From: Vulcanimicrobiota bacterium
Lineage (GTDB): Bacteria > Vulcanimicrobiota > Vulcanimicrobiia > Vulcanimicrobiales > Vulcanimicrobiaceae
Direction: 5' to 3'
DNA length: 14,821 nucleotides
NCBI GenBank assembly: GCA_030040695.1
Contig: JASHTE010000181.1
Location: forward strand, 1 to 14,821
Shown here one piece after another: positions 7,407 to 14,718 of the stretch. Numbering within the stretch: the stretch's first letter is position 1; each line of letters begins with the position of its first letter. A model generated the notes under the pieces. That model was given only the letters and a program-made list of their open reading frames with translations. It had not been told where the DNA came from and searched no databases. The position numbers and the translations under genes were made by a program.

Positions 7407-7856
7407 GTGAATCCACGCGACGAGACGGTCGAGATTCGGCTCAAGGTTCCCGACAACGCGGCCTATACCGCGCTCGTGGCACTGCGCCATCTCGGGATCG
7501 AGGTCGGTCGCGTCGAGCACGCGATCGTTTGGACCATAAGCGATCGCGGCGACCCCGCGACGCTCGTGTCGCGCATCGAGCGCAACGAGACGCTCTTCAA
7601 CCCGAATCTCCACGTCGTCTCGGTACGTTCCCAGTCTTTGCCGTTACCGGGGGAGATTTGGACCTGGGAAGTCGACCGAGACGTTCGGAGATTGCCGGGG
7701 CGCGGTGTCGAGGATGTCAGCTACGCAAAGCCGATGACGTCGTGGCGCCTCTTCGATCGAGAGGGTCTGCCGGCAGCGGAGCACGACGTACTGGACCGCG
7801 CCTGTAATGAGCTGTTCCGTAACGTCGCCATCGAAGACTCACTCTTCTGTTTTTGA
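7407..7856 (+). CDS. Tandem PurS-like protein, probable FGAM synthase third subunit
   Basis: I see two PurS-like halves in this 149-residue protein. Half one (8-73) has the order strand VEIRLKVP, helix NAAYTALVALRHLG, strand VGRVEHAIVWTI, helix DPATLVSRIERN, then NPNLHVVSV. This mirrors PurS, including the 'NPxxx' turn before the last strand. Half two (about 83-149) has EIWTWEVD and VEDVSYAKPMTSWRLF, then DVLDRACNELFRNVAIEDSLF. The last part aligns closely with the PurS C-terminus (Thermotoga 'KKACEELLVNPVVEEYEV', Bacillus 'EMCEKLLANTVIEDYRYEV', from memory). Half two seems to lack helix 1. PurS works as a dimer of about 80-residue chains that bridges PurL and PurQ; a fused pseudo-dimer resembles the N-terminal domain of large, single-chain PurL. 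Start GTG at 7407 lies one base after purQ. The stop overlaps purP1 (TGATG). No gene symbol is given because the assignment is by pattern only. Confidence 0.7.
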   Translation: MNPRDETVEIRLKVPDNAAYTALVALRHLGIEVGRVEHAIVWTISDRGDPATLVSRIERNETLFNPNLHVVSVRSQSLPLPGEIWTWEVDRDVRRLPGRGVEDVSYAKPMTSWRLFDREGLPAAEHDVLDRACNELFRNVAIEDSLFCF

Positions 7857-8887
7857 TGCATGAGATGAACATTCCGTACAGCATCGCAACCCTCGGTTCG
7901 CATTCGGCGCTGCAGATTCTCAAAGGCGCACACGACGAAGGTTTCGCTACGCTCGCAATCGCGAACCGCGAGACGGAGCGGCTCTATCGCTCCTTCGCGT
8001 TCGTCGACGAAGTGATCGCGCTCGAGCGCTACGCCGACTTCCCGAGTATCGTGGGCGAGCTCGAGCAGCGCAAAGTCATCATCGTTCCGCACGGCTCGTT
8101 CGTCGCGTACCTCTCGCTCGAGGACCACAAGCGCATGCGCATCCCGTACTTTGGGAACAAGGCGGTGCTCGACTGGGAGGCGAGCCGCGACTTGCAGCGG
8201 GACTGGCTCTCTCAAGCGGGCCTGCGTCTGCCTCGGCAGTTCCGCAGCGGCGCGGAGATCGACCGCCCTGTGATCGTGAAGCTCTACGGAGCCGCGGGCG
8301 GCAAAGGGTACATGTTCATTCGTGACGCGGCAGATTTTGAAGAGCGTGCGGCGCGCTTGCACGAGGCGTACATCATCCAAGAGTACATCATCGGTGTACC
8401 ACTGTATATCCATTACTTCTTCTCGCCGCTCGAGCAGCGTTTGGAGATTCTCTCGATGGATCGGCGCTACGAGACGAACGTCGACTCCCTCGGGCGCATC
8501 CCCGCCGCTGCACAGGAAGGCATGGACGTCGACCCTTCGTACGTCGTCGTCGGGAATCAGCCGGTGAGTTTGCGCGAGTCGATGCTCGCCGAGGCCTATC
8601 ATATGGGCGAGCGCGTCGTGCGCACGAGCCGCGAGATCTGCGGCCCGAAAGGGCTCTTCGGCGCCTTCTGCATCGAAACGATCATCACGCCGGACATGCA
8701 GTTCTACGTCATGGAGATCTCCGCGCGTATCGTTGCAGGCACGAACCTCTTCATCGACGGCTCGCCCTACTCGTACCTCTACTACTCGGAGCCCATGTCG
8801 ACCGGCAGACGTATTGCGCGCGAGCTAAAGAACGCGCTGCTCAGCAATAACCTCTCGATGGTACTCGATGACTCGAGCGTACTGTAG
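7856..8887 (+). CDS. purP: FAICAR synthetase PurP (archaeal-type AICAR formylation)
   Basis: PurP is an ATP-grasp ligase that makes FAICAR from AICAR, formate and ATP without folate. It is characterised in archaea as the alternative to the PurH transformylase. The 343-residue protein matches the Methanocaldococcus enzyme, as I recall it, throughout. Landmarks are IATLGSHSALQILKGA (10-25), IVPHGSFVAY (76-85), YFGNKAVLDWE (98-108), the glycine-rich nucleotide loop VKLYGAAGGKGYMF (141-154), IHYFFSP (185-191), RRYETNVD (203-210), and MEISARIVAGTN (286-297) with the metal-binding Glu. N-terminal DUF1246 and C-terminal DUF1297 regions are both complete. The ATG at 7856 shares its A with the stop of the PurS-like gene (TGATG); an ATG at 7865 is possible. 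A large hairpin follows two bases after the stop. All catalytic motifs I know are intact, so this is the likely active copy. Confidence 0.93.
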   Translation: MHEMNIPYSIATLGSHSALQILKGAHDEGFATLAIANRETERLYRSFAFVDEVIALERYADFPSIVGELEQRKVIIVPHGSFVAYLSLEDHKRMRIPYFGNKAVLDWEASRDLQRDWLSQAGLRLPRQFRSGAEIDRPVIVKLYGAAGGKGYMFIRDAADFEERAARLHEAYIIQEYIIGVPLYIHYFFSPLEQRLEILSMDRRYETNVDSLGRIPAAAQEGMDVDPSYVVVGNQPVSLRESMLAEAYHMGERVVRTSREICGPKGLFGAFCIETIITPDMQFYVMEISARIVAGTNLFIDGSPYSYLYYSEPMSTGRRIARELKNALLSNNLSMVLDDSSVL

Positions 8888-8888
8888 G

Positions 8889-8993
8889 GACAATGAGGCG
8901 CAACACTGCGCTTCGGAACCGCTCGTCGCTCCGCCGTCCATGGCTCCGCTCGTCGGGCCGAGGTTCCTCGGCGCAACGTTACGCCTCGTTGTC
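8889..8993. repeat. 105-bp imperfect palindrome with apex at CCATGG
   Basis: The outer 23 bases (8889-8911, from GACAATGAGGCG) match the reverse complement of 8971-8993 (ending CGCCTCGTTGTC) at 19 of 23 positions. GGAACC at 8915-8920 pairs with GGTTCC at 8962-8967. The inner arms converge on CCATGG at 8938-8943. The element starts two bases after the purP1 stop and includes the probable start codon and signal-peptide start of the next gene. It could be a mobile palindromic repeat, an mRNA processing or attenuation hairpin, or both. There is no U-tract, so it is not a classic intrinsic terminator. Confidence 0.8.
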
Positions 8994-10088
8994 TTGAGCT
9001 TGGGAATTACCATGATACTTGTGCCTTCGAGGGTTCAAGCCACCCTTGAGGTGGATCCGCAGGTGCTCTATCAGCAGATGAAAGACGCGTACGCGAAGGC
9101 ACAGGCGAGCGGTTGGGGCTACGCGGATCAGCTCTACTACCTCTCGATGATCTTCGACGCAGGGCGCGCCTACTCGCTGCAGCGTCCGGACGATCCAGCC
9201 TACGGCGAGATCGCGACGCTCGCAGTTCAAATGGGCGCGGCACTGCACTACGATCCGCTAACGAATCACGATGCCGCGACGTGGTACGTTCGCGAGGCGG
9301 CGCTCTGGGTTGAGAAGAACAGCAACGACCCTACGCTAACACAGGAGGCACAGGACCTCTACGCGCGCACCGACGCCGAGGACGGCGATCCCGAGGTGCT
9401 CGCGCGTTACGCGGACGCGGATGCCGACGCGCTCGCCCATGATTTTCCGCACGACGTAGAAGCCGACACGCTGCCGCTCGAGGCAGATTGGCGCGCGTGG
9501 GAGCTAACGCACGACTCGGCATGGCGGTCGAAGGCGATTGCACGCGCCGCGCAGCCGTCCTTTCCGATCGCGCACCTGTCGTACATCTACGGCGGCGCCT
9601 TCGTCGACGCGGTCGAGAACGCGCTCTCGAACGTTCCGGGCTTCTCGGCCGAAGACCGCGTGAATGCAGCGGTCGTCTATGCGCGGCTGAAGAACGTCGG
9701 CGAGCTACAGATCATCGCGCACGTCAAGGCGCTGCCTCCCGACGTCTACCTGACGACGCTCGCGCCCGCGGACGAGTATTTCGGGCCGTTGAAGATGTCG
9801 ATTCTCGGCATCGAGAACGAGATGAAGCATGTCAACTTCATGCTCGACTACAAGTACGGAAATCTTGAGAGCGGTAGCGCCGTGGAAGTTGCCGACTCGG
9901 TCGAGGACATGCAGCGCGTCTATCCGCAAGATCGCGACATGGCCAAGCTCCTCTATGCGTGCATTCAGATGTTAGGCCGTATGACCGCACCGGAGGACGT
10001 CGATACCGCGCAGCGCCTACGCGGGATCCTGACGGTGGAGTATGAGGACTCGCCGGAGGCCCAAAGCCTCCTTGGCTTGAGCCCGTGA
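8940..10088 (+). CDS. Secreted helical protein of unknown function
   Basis: I do not recognise this 382-residue protein. From the ATG at 8940 it begins with a plausible signal peptide: Arg8 and Arg15, a hydrophobic core LVVLSLGITMILV, and a cleavage-like PSRVQA just before TLEVD. The mature part has no cysteine that I can see, is acidic, and is rich in Ala/Tyr helical segments (LYQQMKDAYAKAQ, ADQLYYLSMIFDAGRAYSL, WYVREAALWV, VNAAVVYARLKNVGEL). This suggests a TPR-like or other alpha-solenoid fold, though I see no clear TPR consensus. The start lies at the apex of the palindrome and has no Shine-Dalgarno. Alternatives are TTG 8994 or ATG 9012, which shorten the signal, and a start at 8868 that overlaps purP1. 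The stop overlaps purP2 (GTGA). An exported protein between two cytosolic purine genes is odd; its role cannot be inferred. Confidence 0.7.
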   Translation: MAPLVGPRFLGATLRLVVLSLGITMILVPSRVQATLEVDPQVLYQQMKDAYAKAQASGWGYADQLYYLSMIFDAGRAYSLQRPDDPAYGEIATLAVQMGAALHYDPLTNHDAATWYVREAALWVEKNSNDPTLTQEAQDLYARTDAEDGDPEVLARYADADADALAHDFPHDVEADTLPLEADWRAWELTHDSAWRSKAIARAAQPSFPIAHLSYIYGGAFVDAVENALSNVPGFSAEDRVNAAVVYARLKNVGELQIIAHVKALPPDVYLTTLAPADEYFGPLKMSILGIENEMKHVNFMLDYKYGNLESGSAVEVADSVEDMQRVYPQDRDMAKLLYACIQMLGRMTAPEDVDTAQRLRGILTVEYEDSPEAQSLLGLSP

Positions 10089-11203
10089 ACACCGCCGTGC
10101 GCGACCCCGCGCACGTTACGCTCTGCTCTATCGGGAGCCATTCGGCGCTCGACGTAGCCGCGGGGGCACGCGCACAAGGCTTGCGAAACCTCATCGTCAC
10201 GGCGCGTGGGCGCGAGCAAACGTATGCGCAGTATTTCCGTCGCCGCGAAGATCCGCCGTCGCGCGGTTGCGTCGACGAAGTGCTGGAGCTCGGCGACTTC
10301 ACGGAGATCCTCGACGAGCCCGTTCAGGAGAGTCTGCTCGAGCGCAGCACCATTTTCGTTCCGAACCGATCCTTCGAGGTGTACTTGAGAACGCGCTACT
10401 CGTACGACGAGATCGAGCGGCGCATGCGCGTTCCGTTCTTCGGCAACCGGTGGCTTCTGCGCGCAGAGGAGCGCGACGAGCCTGAGAACCAGTACGCGCT
10501 GTTGCAGCGGGCGGGTATTCCGCATCCGCTACAGTTCTCGGGCCCGAAAGAGATCGATCGCCTCGTCATGGTGAAGGCGCCGCACGCGCGCGTGACGTTC
10601 GAGCGCGCATTTTTTCTCTGCTCTTCGGCGCGCGAGTATCGCGACACCGCGGCGCGGCTGATCGAGGACGGATCGCTGAGCGAGGAGGGTCTCGCAAGCG
10701 CCGTCATCGAGGAGTACCTGCTCGGCCCCTCGATCAACCTCAATTTCTTCTACTCGCCCGTCCTGCGCGAGTTGGAGCTCCTCGGCACCGACACACGCCG
10801 GCAGACAAATCTCGAAGGCTTGCGTAACGTGCCGCCGAGCGCGCTGGAAGCGGTGCGCTCGATCCCTTTGCGGATGGAGGAGGCTGGGCATATCGCCGCC
10901 ACCGTGACCGAGTCGATGCTGGAGAGCGCGTTCCGGACGGGCGAGGCATTCGTGAAGGCGGCAGCGGAGACGACGCCGCCCGGCGTGATCGGCCCGTTTG
11001 CACTACAGTGCACGATCGTCGCAGGGCCGCCGAAGGCGCTCGTTTGCTATGACGTCTCCCTACGCATCCCGGGTTCGCCGGGGACGCGCTTCACGCCGTA
11101 CTCGGCGTATCGTTGGGGGCGTGACATCTCGGTCGGCGAGCGCATCGCCATGGAAGTAGTCTTCGCTCGCGATGCGGAATGCCTCGGCGCGATTCTGACA
11201 TAG
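10085..11203 (+). CDS. Divergent PurP paralogue, active-site motifs altered
   Basis: This 372-residue protein is homologous to PurP along its length: SIGSHSALDVAAGA (15-28, compare TLGSHSALQILKGA in purP1), VPFFGNRWLLRAEE (116-129), VIEEYLLGPSINLNFFYSP (207-225), TESMLESAFRTGEAF (275-289) and PPGVIGPFALQ (298-308). Key blocks differ. The His of VPHGSF is gone (VPNRSF, 92-97). The nucleotide loop GAAGGKGY is replaced by PHARVTFERAFF (166-177), with no glycines. MEISAR becomes YDVSLR (322-327), exchanging the metal-binding Glu for Asp. Some archaea carry second PurP paralogues of unclear role. A regulatory or structural partner of PurP1, a different substrate, or decay are all possible; the intact frame and conserved scaffold argue against simple decay. 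GTG at 10085 overlaps the secreted-protein stop by four bases. Confidence 0.88.
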   Translation: MNTAVRDPAHVTLCSIGSHSALDVAAGARAQGLRNLIVTARGREQTYAQYFRRREDPPSRGCVDEVLELGDFTEILDEPVQESLLERSTIFVPNRSFEVYLRTRYSYDEIERRMRVPFFGNRWLLRAEERDEPENQYALLQRAGIPHPLQFSGPKEIDRLVMVKAPHARVTFERAFFLCSSAREYRDTAARLIEDGSLSEEGLASAVIEEYLLGPSINLNFFYSPVLRELELLGTDTRRQTNLEGLRNVPPSALEAVRSIPLRMEEAGHIAATVTESMLESAFRTGEAFVKAAAETTPPGVIGPFALQCTIVAGPPKALVCYDVSLRIPGSPGTRFTPYSAYRWGRDISVGERIAMEVVFARDAECLGAILT

Positions 11204-11212
11204 CAACTACCG

Positions 11213-11222
11213 CGAGGAGGAG
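11213..11222 (+). promoter_or_regulatory. Strong Shine-Dalgarno before tpx
   Basis: GAGGAGGAGG just upstream of the tpx ATG at 11229 is the strongest ribosome binding site in the window. It sits in the 25-base gap after purP2, one of the few places in the cluster where translation must start afresh. It suggests that Tpx is made in larger amounts than its neighbours. Confidence 0.7.
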
Positions 11223-11228
11223 GATTTC

Positions 11229-11768
11229 ATGGTGACCCAAGCATTGCAGGAGCGCGCAGGCGCGGTGACGTTCAAGGGCGAGCCGAAGACGCTCGTCGGG
11301 CCGGAGCTTCGCGTCGGCGAGGCGCTCCCGAACTTCACGCTCGTCGGCGCCGACTTGCAGCCGGTGACACCGCAGGGCATTACCGAGAACGGAAAGAGCG
11401 CGGCGCTCTTGATTGTCGTTCCATCACTCGACACGAGCGTCTGTTCGCTTGAGTCGAAGACGTTCAACGGGCGCATCGGCGATTTGCCATCAGGCGTCGT
11501 GGCGTACGTCGTGAGCCGCGACTTGCCGTTTGCGCAGGCGCGCTGGGCCAAAGAGCAGGGAGACGTGAGGCTGCGGTTCCTCTCCGATTACCTCGACCAT
11601 AGCTTCGGGCGCGCAACGGGACTCGAGATCAAAGAGCTCGGCCTTCTCGCGCGCGCGGTGATCGTCGTCGGCAAAGACGGCAAAGTGCGCTATCTACAGC
11701 TCGTGCGCGAGGTTGCGCAGGAACCGAACTACGACGAGGCTCTCGCCGCAGCGAGGAACGCCGTATAG
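11229..11768 (+). CDS. tpx: Thiol peroxidase Tpx, resolving cysteine absent
   Basis: Tpx is an atypical peroxiredoxin that reduces peroxides. The 179-residue protein follows the family: [24 protein letters not shown], then the peroxidatic motif PSLDTSVC (65-72) with Pro66, Thr69 region and Cys72, DLPFAQARW (98-106), [14 protein letters not shown] with the catalytic Arg near 142, and EPNYDEAL at the end. In classic Tpx the resolving cysteine follows the RW/RF (as in 'KRWC' or 'KRFC'). Here position 107 is Ala, and Cys72 is the only cysteine in the protein, so an intramolecular disulfide is impossible. It would have to act as a 1-Cys peroxidase using another thiol. Its stop overlaps the proposed ATA start of guaA. 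Its presence inside a purine operon has no obvious metabolic explanation. Confidence 0.93.
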   Translation: MVTQALQERAGAVTFKGEPKTLVGPELRVGEALPNFTLVGADLQPVTPQGITENGKSAALLIVVPSLDTSVCSLESKTFNGRIGDLPSGVVAYVVSRDLPFAQARWAKEQGDVRLRFLSDYLDHSFGRATGLEIKELGLLARAVIVVGKDGKVRYLQLVREVAQEPNYDEALAAARNAV

Positions 11769-13297
11769 TCTTCATACTGGATTTCGGGGCACAGTATAGC
11801 AGGCTCATCGCGCGCCGCACGCGCGAGCTCGGCATCTACTGCGAGATCCTTCCTTACGATACGCCGTGGAGCGCGCTCGCGTCGCGCGCTCCACGGGCGG
11901 TCATTCTCACAGGAGGGCCGGAATCGGCACTCGTGCCGGACGCCCCCGATCTCGATCCGGCGATACTTACGAGCGGCGTTCCGCTGCTCGGAATCTGCTA
12001 CGGGATGCAGCTCATCGCACACAGGCTCGGCGGCGAGCTCGTAAAGCTCGACCGCGCAGAGTACGGACCGGCGGTGCTCCGTATCGACGATGCGCGCTCG
12101 CCGCTCTTCGCGGGCGTACCGCGCGAGTCGCGCGTCTGGATGTCGCACGGCGACTCCGTCGTGCGCCTACCGAGCGGCTTTACATCGCTCGCTTCGACCG
12201 AGCGTTGCGCCGTCGCCGCGATGGGAGACGCGACGCGGAAAGTTTACGGCGTGCAGTTTCATCCCGAGGTCGTGCACACCGAGCACGGTCGCGTGATCCT
12301 CGAGAACTTCCTCAGCCGCATCGCCGAGGTGCCGAGGGATTGGGCGATGGAGTCGTTCGTCGATGCGGCGATCGCCGAGATTCGCGAACGCTTGGGCGAG
12401 GCTCGCGCGATCTGCGCGCTCTCCGGCGGCGTCGACTCGGCGGTGGCGGCGACGCTCGTTGCCCGTGCGATCGGCAAGCAGCTCACGTGCATCTTCGTTG
12501 ACCACGGGTTGCTCCGTAAGGGGGAGGCCGAGCAGGTGATCTCGGCCTTTCGCGATGTGCTCCATCTCGACGTGCGAGCGATCGACGCGCGCGAACGTTT
12601 CCTAGAAGCGCTGAGCGGCGTCGATGATCCAGAGCGCAAGCGGATCATCATCGGGCACGAGTTCATCGCGATTTTCGAAGAGGCTGCGCGTGCCATCCCG
12701 GGCGTGCGCTTTCTCGTACAGGGAACGCTCTATCCCGACGTCATCGAGTCCAAGACGCCGGAGAGCAAGGCTGGGCAGAAGATCAAGTCGCACCACAACG
12801 TCGGCGGGCTTCCCGAGCGGATGCACCTCGAGCTCCTCGAGCCGCTGCGCATGCTCTTCAAGGATGAAGTGCGTGCATTGGGCCGCGTGCTCGGATTGCC
12901 GGAACCTATCGTGCGGCGGCAGCCCTTTCCGGGACCGGGGCTTGCCGTTCGCATCATCGGCGACGTCACCGCCGAGCGCCTACAGATTCTTCGCGATGCG
13001 GACGCGATCGTGCGCGAGGAGATCGATCGCGCGCCGCTCTCGCCGCATCCGTGGCAGTATTTCGCCGTGCTGACGCCGGTACGCAGTGTCGGCGTCATGG
13101 GCGACGGCAGGACGTATGCGAACCTCGTCGCCGTCCGCGCGATTACGAGCGAGGACGGTATGACCGCCGATTGGGCGCGCTTGCCGCCAGAGTTGCTCGA
13201 ACGCATCTCCACACGGATCGTCAACGAAGTCCGCGGCGTCAACCGCGTCGCCTACGACATCACGTCGAAGCCCCCCGCAACCGTCGAGTGGGAATGA
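11765..13297 (+). CDS. guaA: GMP synthase (glutamine-hydrolysing), probable ATA start
   Basis: GuaA converts XMP to GMP with glutamine and ATP. Reading from 11765 gives 510 residues, close to the 513 of B. subtilis. The order is a class I glutaminase with [16 protein letters not shown] (3-18), GICYGMQL with nucleophile Cys78, and QFHPE with His166 and Glu168; then the PP-loop SGGVDSA (220-226), [44 protein letters not shown], and the C-terminal [18 protein letters not shown]. Alignment puts the N-terminus a few residues before ILDFG, yet no ATG, GTG or TTG exists there in frame. ATA at 11765 has GAGGA at 11753-11757 with a seven-base gap and overlaps the tpx stop as ATAG, mimicking the ATGA overlaps of the other genes. 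A GTC at 11768 and a CTG at 11777 are alternatives. The GTG at 11933 would delete the glutaminase N-terminus and is wrong. Confidence 0.95.
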   Translation: MVFILDFGAQYSRLIARRTRELGIYCEILPYDTPWSALASRAPRAVILTGGPESALVPDAPDLDPAILTSGVPLLGICYGMQLIAHRLGGELVKLDRAEYGPAVLRIDDARSPLFAGVPRESRVWMSHGDSVVRLPSGFTSLASTERCAVAAMGDATRKVYGVQFHPEVVHTEHGRVILENFLSRIAEVPRDWAMESFVDAAIAEIRERLGEARAICALSGGVDSAVAATLVARAIGKQLTCIFVDHGLLRKGEAEQVISAFRDVLHLDVRAIDARERFLEALSGVDDPERKRIIIGHEFIAIFEEAARAIPGVRFLVQGTLYPDVIESKTPESKAGQKIKSHHNVGGLPERMHLELLEPLRMLFKDEVRALGRVLGLPEPIVRRQPFPGPGLAVRIIGDVTAERLQILRDADAIVREEIDRAPLSPHPWQYFAVLTPVRSVGVMGDGRTYANLVAVRAITSEDGMTADWARLPPELLERISTRIVNEVRGVNRVAYDITSKPPATVEWE

Positions 13298-14562
13298 GAG
13301 CGCTCATCATCGGTGGGGGCGCGCGAGAGGATGCGCTCTCGTGGCGGATCGCCGCGTCGCCCTCGTGCGAGGCGGTCTCCTCCGCTCCGGGGAACGCGGG
13401 CACCGCCGAGCACGGCGAGAACTGGCCGATCGCCGCAACCGACGGCGTGCAGTTGGCACGCCGTTGCACGGCGGAGCGCATCGATCTTGCGGTGCTTGGG
13501 CCTGAGACGGCCATCGCGGCGGGCGTCGGTGATCGTTTGCGCGAAGCCGGCGTCGCCGTCTTCGGGCCGAATCGCTCGGCGGGGCGACTCGAATCAAGCA
13601 AGATCTTCGCGAAGCGTTTCATGCAACGCCACGGCGTTCCGACCGCGCGCGCGACGATTGCGCACTCGCTCGACGGCGCGCTGCGGGCGCTCGAGGATCA
13701 CGCTGACGGCGTTGCGATAAAAGCCGACGGCCTCGCGGCAGGCAAAGGCGTCGTGGTCGTTCGCGATCGCGAGCTTGCGACGGCGACCTTGACGCAGTGG
13801 TACGGCCCAGCGCATATTCCAGGCGGTGGCAGCGACATCTTGATCGAGGAGCGGCTCGAAGGGCGCGAGATTAGCCTCTTTGCGTTGAGCGACGGCGAGC
13901 GCCTCATTCCGTTCGGCGCGGCGTGCGACTACAAACGCGCCGGCGACGGCGACAGCGGCCCGAACACCGGCGGCATGGGCGCGTACTCGCCGCCGCGCGG
14001 CCTGCCGGAGAACTTCGAATCGCTCGTCTTTGAGCGCGTGCTCGATCCAGTTCAGCGCGGCCTCTCCGCAGAGGGAGAGCGATATGTCGGCGTTCTCTAT
14101 TGCGGGCTGATGTGGACGCGGAACGGCCCCCTCGTCATCGAGTTCAACGCGCGCTTCGGCGATCCGGAAGCGCAAGTATTGCTGCCGCGGATAGAAGGCG
14201 ACTTCGCGCAGCTGCTTCTCTCCGTTGCGCAAGGAAGGGTTGATCCAGAGGCAGTCACGTTTTCAAGCGAAGCGTGCGTCGGCGTCGTGCTCGCAACGAG
14301 CGGATATCCCTCGAGCGCAACCCCTCTGCACGGTCTTCCTCGCCGGCTCGACATTGGCGGCGAGCGATGTCGCGTATTCTGGGGAAGCTCGTCACCCAAC
14401 GGTGAAGCCGTCGATGTGAGCGGTGGCCGAGTGCTGACGGTTGTCGGAAGCGACGTCGACGTAGAGCGCGCCCGTTTGCGCACCTACGAAGGTGTCCACG
14501 CGTTGGCTGCACAGCTCAGCGGCTACGACCTCACCTATCGCACCGACATCGCGGTAACCTGA
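13294..14562 (+). CDS. purD: Phosphoribosylamine-glycine ligase (GAR synthetase)
   Basis: PurD is an ATP-grasp ligase joining phosphoribosylamine and glycine, the second step of purine synthesis. It has 422 residues (E. coli 429). Motifs are [13 protein letters not shown] at the start, [36 protein letters not shown], the ATP-grasp loop [61 protein letters not shown] (the family signature) and [10 protein letters not shown] at the end. The N-terminal motif normally reads GGREHALAW; here it is [10 protein letters not shown], with Asp13 in place of the conserved His, and 'QDHKR' reads 'CDYKR'. These are small departures in an otherwise intact enzyme. ATG at 13294 overlaps the guaA stop (ATGA). 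It is the last gene of the cluster; I see no convincing intrinsic terminator after it. Confidence 0.96.
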   Translation: MRALIIGGGAREDALSWRIAASPSCEAVSSAPGNAGTAEHGENWPIAATDGVQLARRCTAERIDLAVLGPETAIAAGVGDRLREAGVAVFGPNRSAGRLESSKIFAKRFMQRHGVPTARATIAHSLDGALRALEDHADGVAIKADGLAAGKGVVVVRDRELATATLTQWYGPAHIPGGGSDILIEERLEGREISLFALSDGERLIPFGAACDYKRAGDGDSGPNTGGMGAYSPPRGLPENFESLVFERVLDPVQRGLSAEGERYVGVLYCGLMWTRNGPLVIEFNARFGDPEAQVLLPRIEGDFAQLLLSVAQGRVDPEAVTFSSEACVGVVLATSGYPSSATPLHGLPRRLDIGGERCRVFWGSSSPNGEAVDVSGGRVLTVVGSDVDVERARLRTYEGVHALAAQLSGYDLTYRTDIAVT

Positions 14563-14624
14563 AGTAGCGCCTTCTGCACCGATTTCGTCCGTTTTCGAGC
14601 CGTTTTGAAGTGATGTGACCCGAT

Positions 14625-14638
14625 CTACACCGGTGTAG
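14625..14638. promoter_or_regulatory. 14-bp perfect palindrome, candidate operator
   Basis: CTACACCGGTGTAG is a perfect inverted repeat ending 15 bases before the candidate -35 element. The size and symmetry suit a dimeric repressor or activator. No U-tract follows, so it is not a terminator. No regulator gene is visible in the window. Confidence 0.45.
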
Positions 14639-14653
14639 TTGGAAACGCGTGAT

Positions 14654-14683
14654 TTGCGCTGCTAAGTCGAGCCGCCGTATACT
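14654..14683 (+). promoter_or_regulatory. Candidate sigma-70 promoter
   Basis: TTGCGC (14654-14659) and TATACT (14678-14683) are 18 bases apart and would start transcription near 14690. The pair lies in the low-G+C tail, reads rightward away from purD, and is followed by a Shine-Dalgarno at 14709-14713. Match quality is fair; only transcript mapping would settle it. Confidence 0.45.
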
Positions 14684-14695
14684 TGTTGTACAAGT
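14681..14695. promoter_or_regulatory. Inverted repeat over the -10/start region
   Basis: ACTTGTTGTACAAGT has 6-bp arms (ACTTGT / ACAAGT) around a 3-base centre. It overlaps the end of the candidate -10 and the expected start of transcription, a classic position for a repressor to block RNA polymerase. Confidence 0.4.
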
Positions 14696-14718
14696 CATCT
14701 TTGTGCGTGGAGGCTCGC

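Noticed and set aside
11866..12501. Plus-strand open frame rich in arginine inside guaA
   Set aside because: Out-of-frame shadow of guaA, which has all catalytic motifs in the correct frame.
14560..14576. Possible terminator hairpin after purD (GAAG ... CTTC)
   Set aside because: Only a 4-bp stem with no U-tract; too weak to call.
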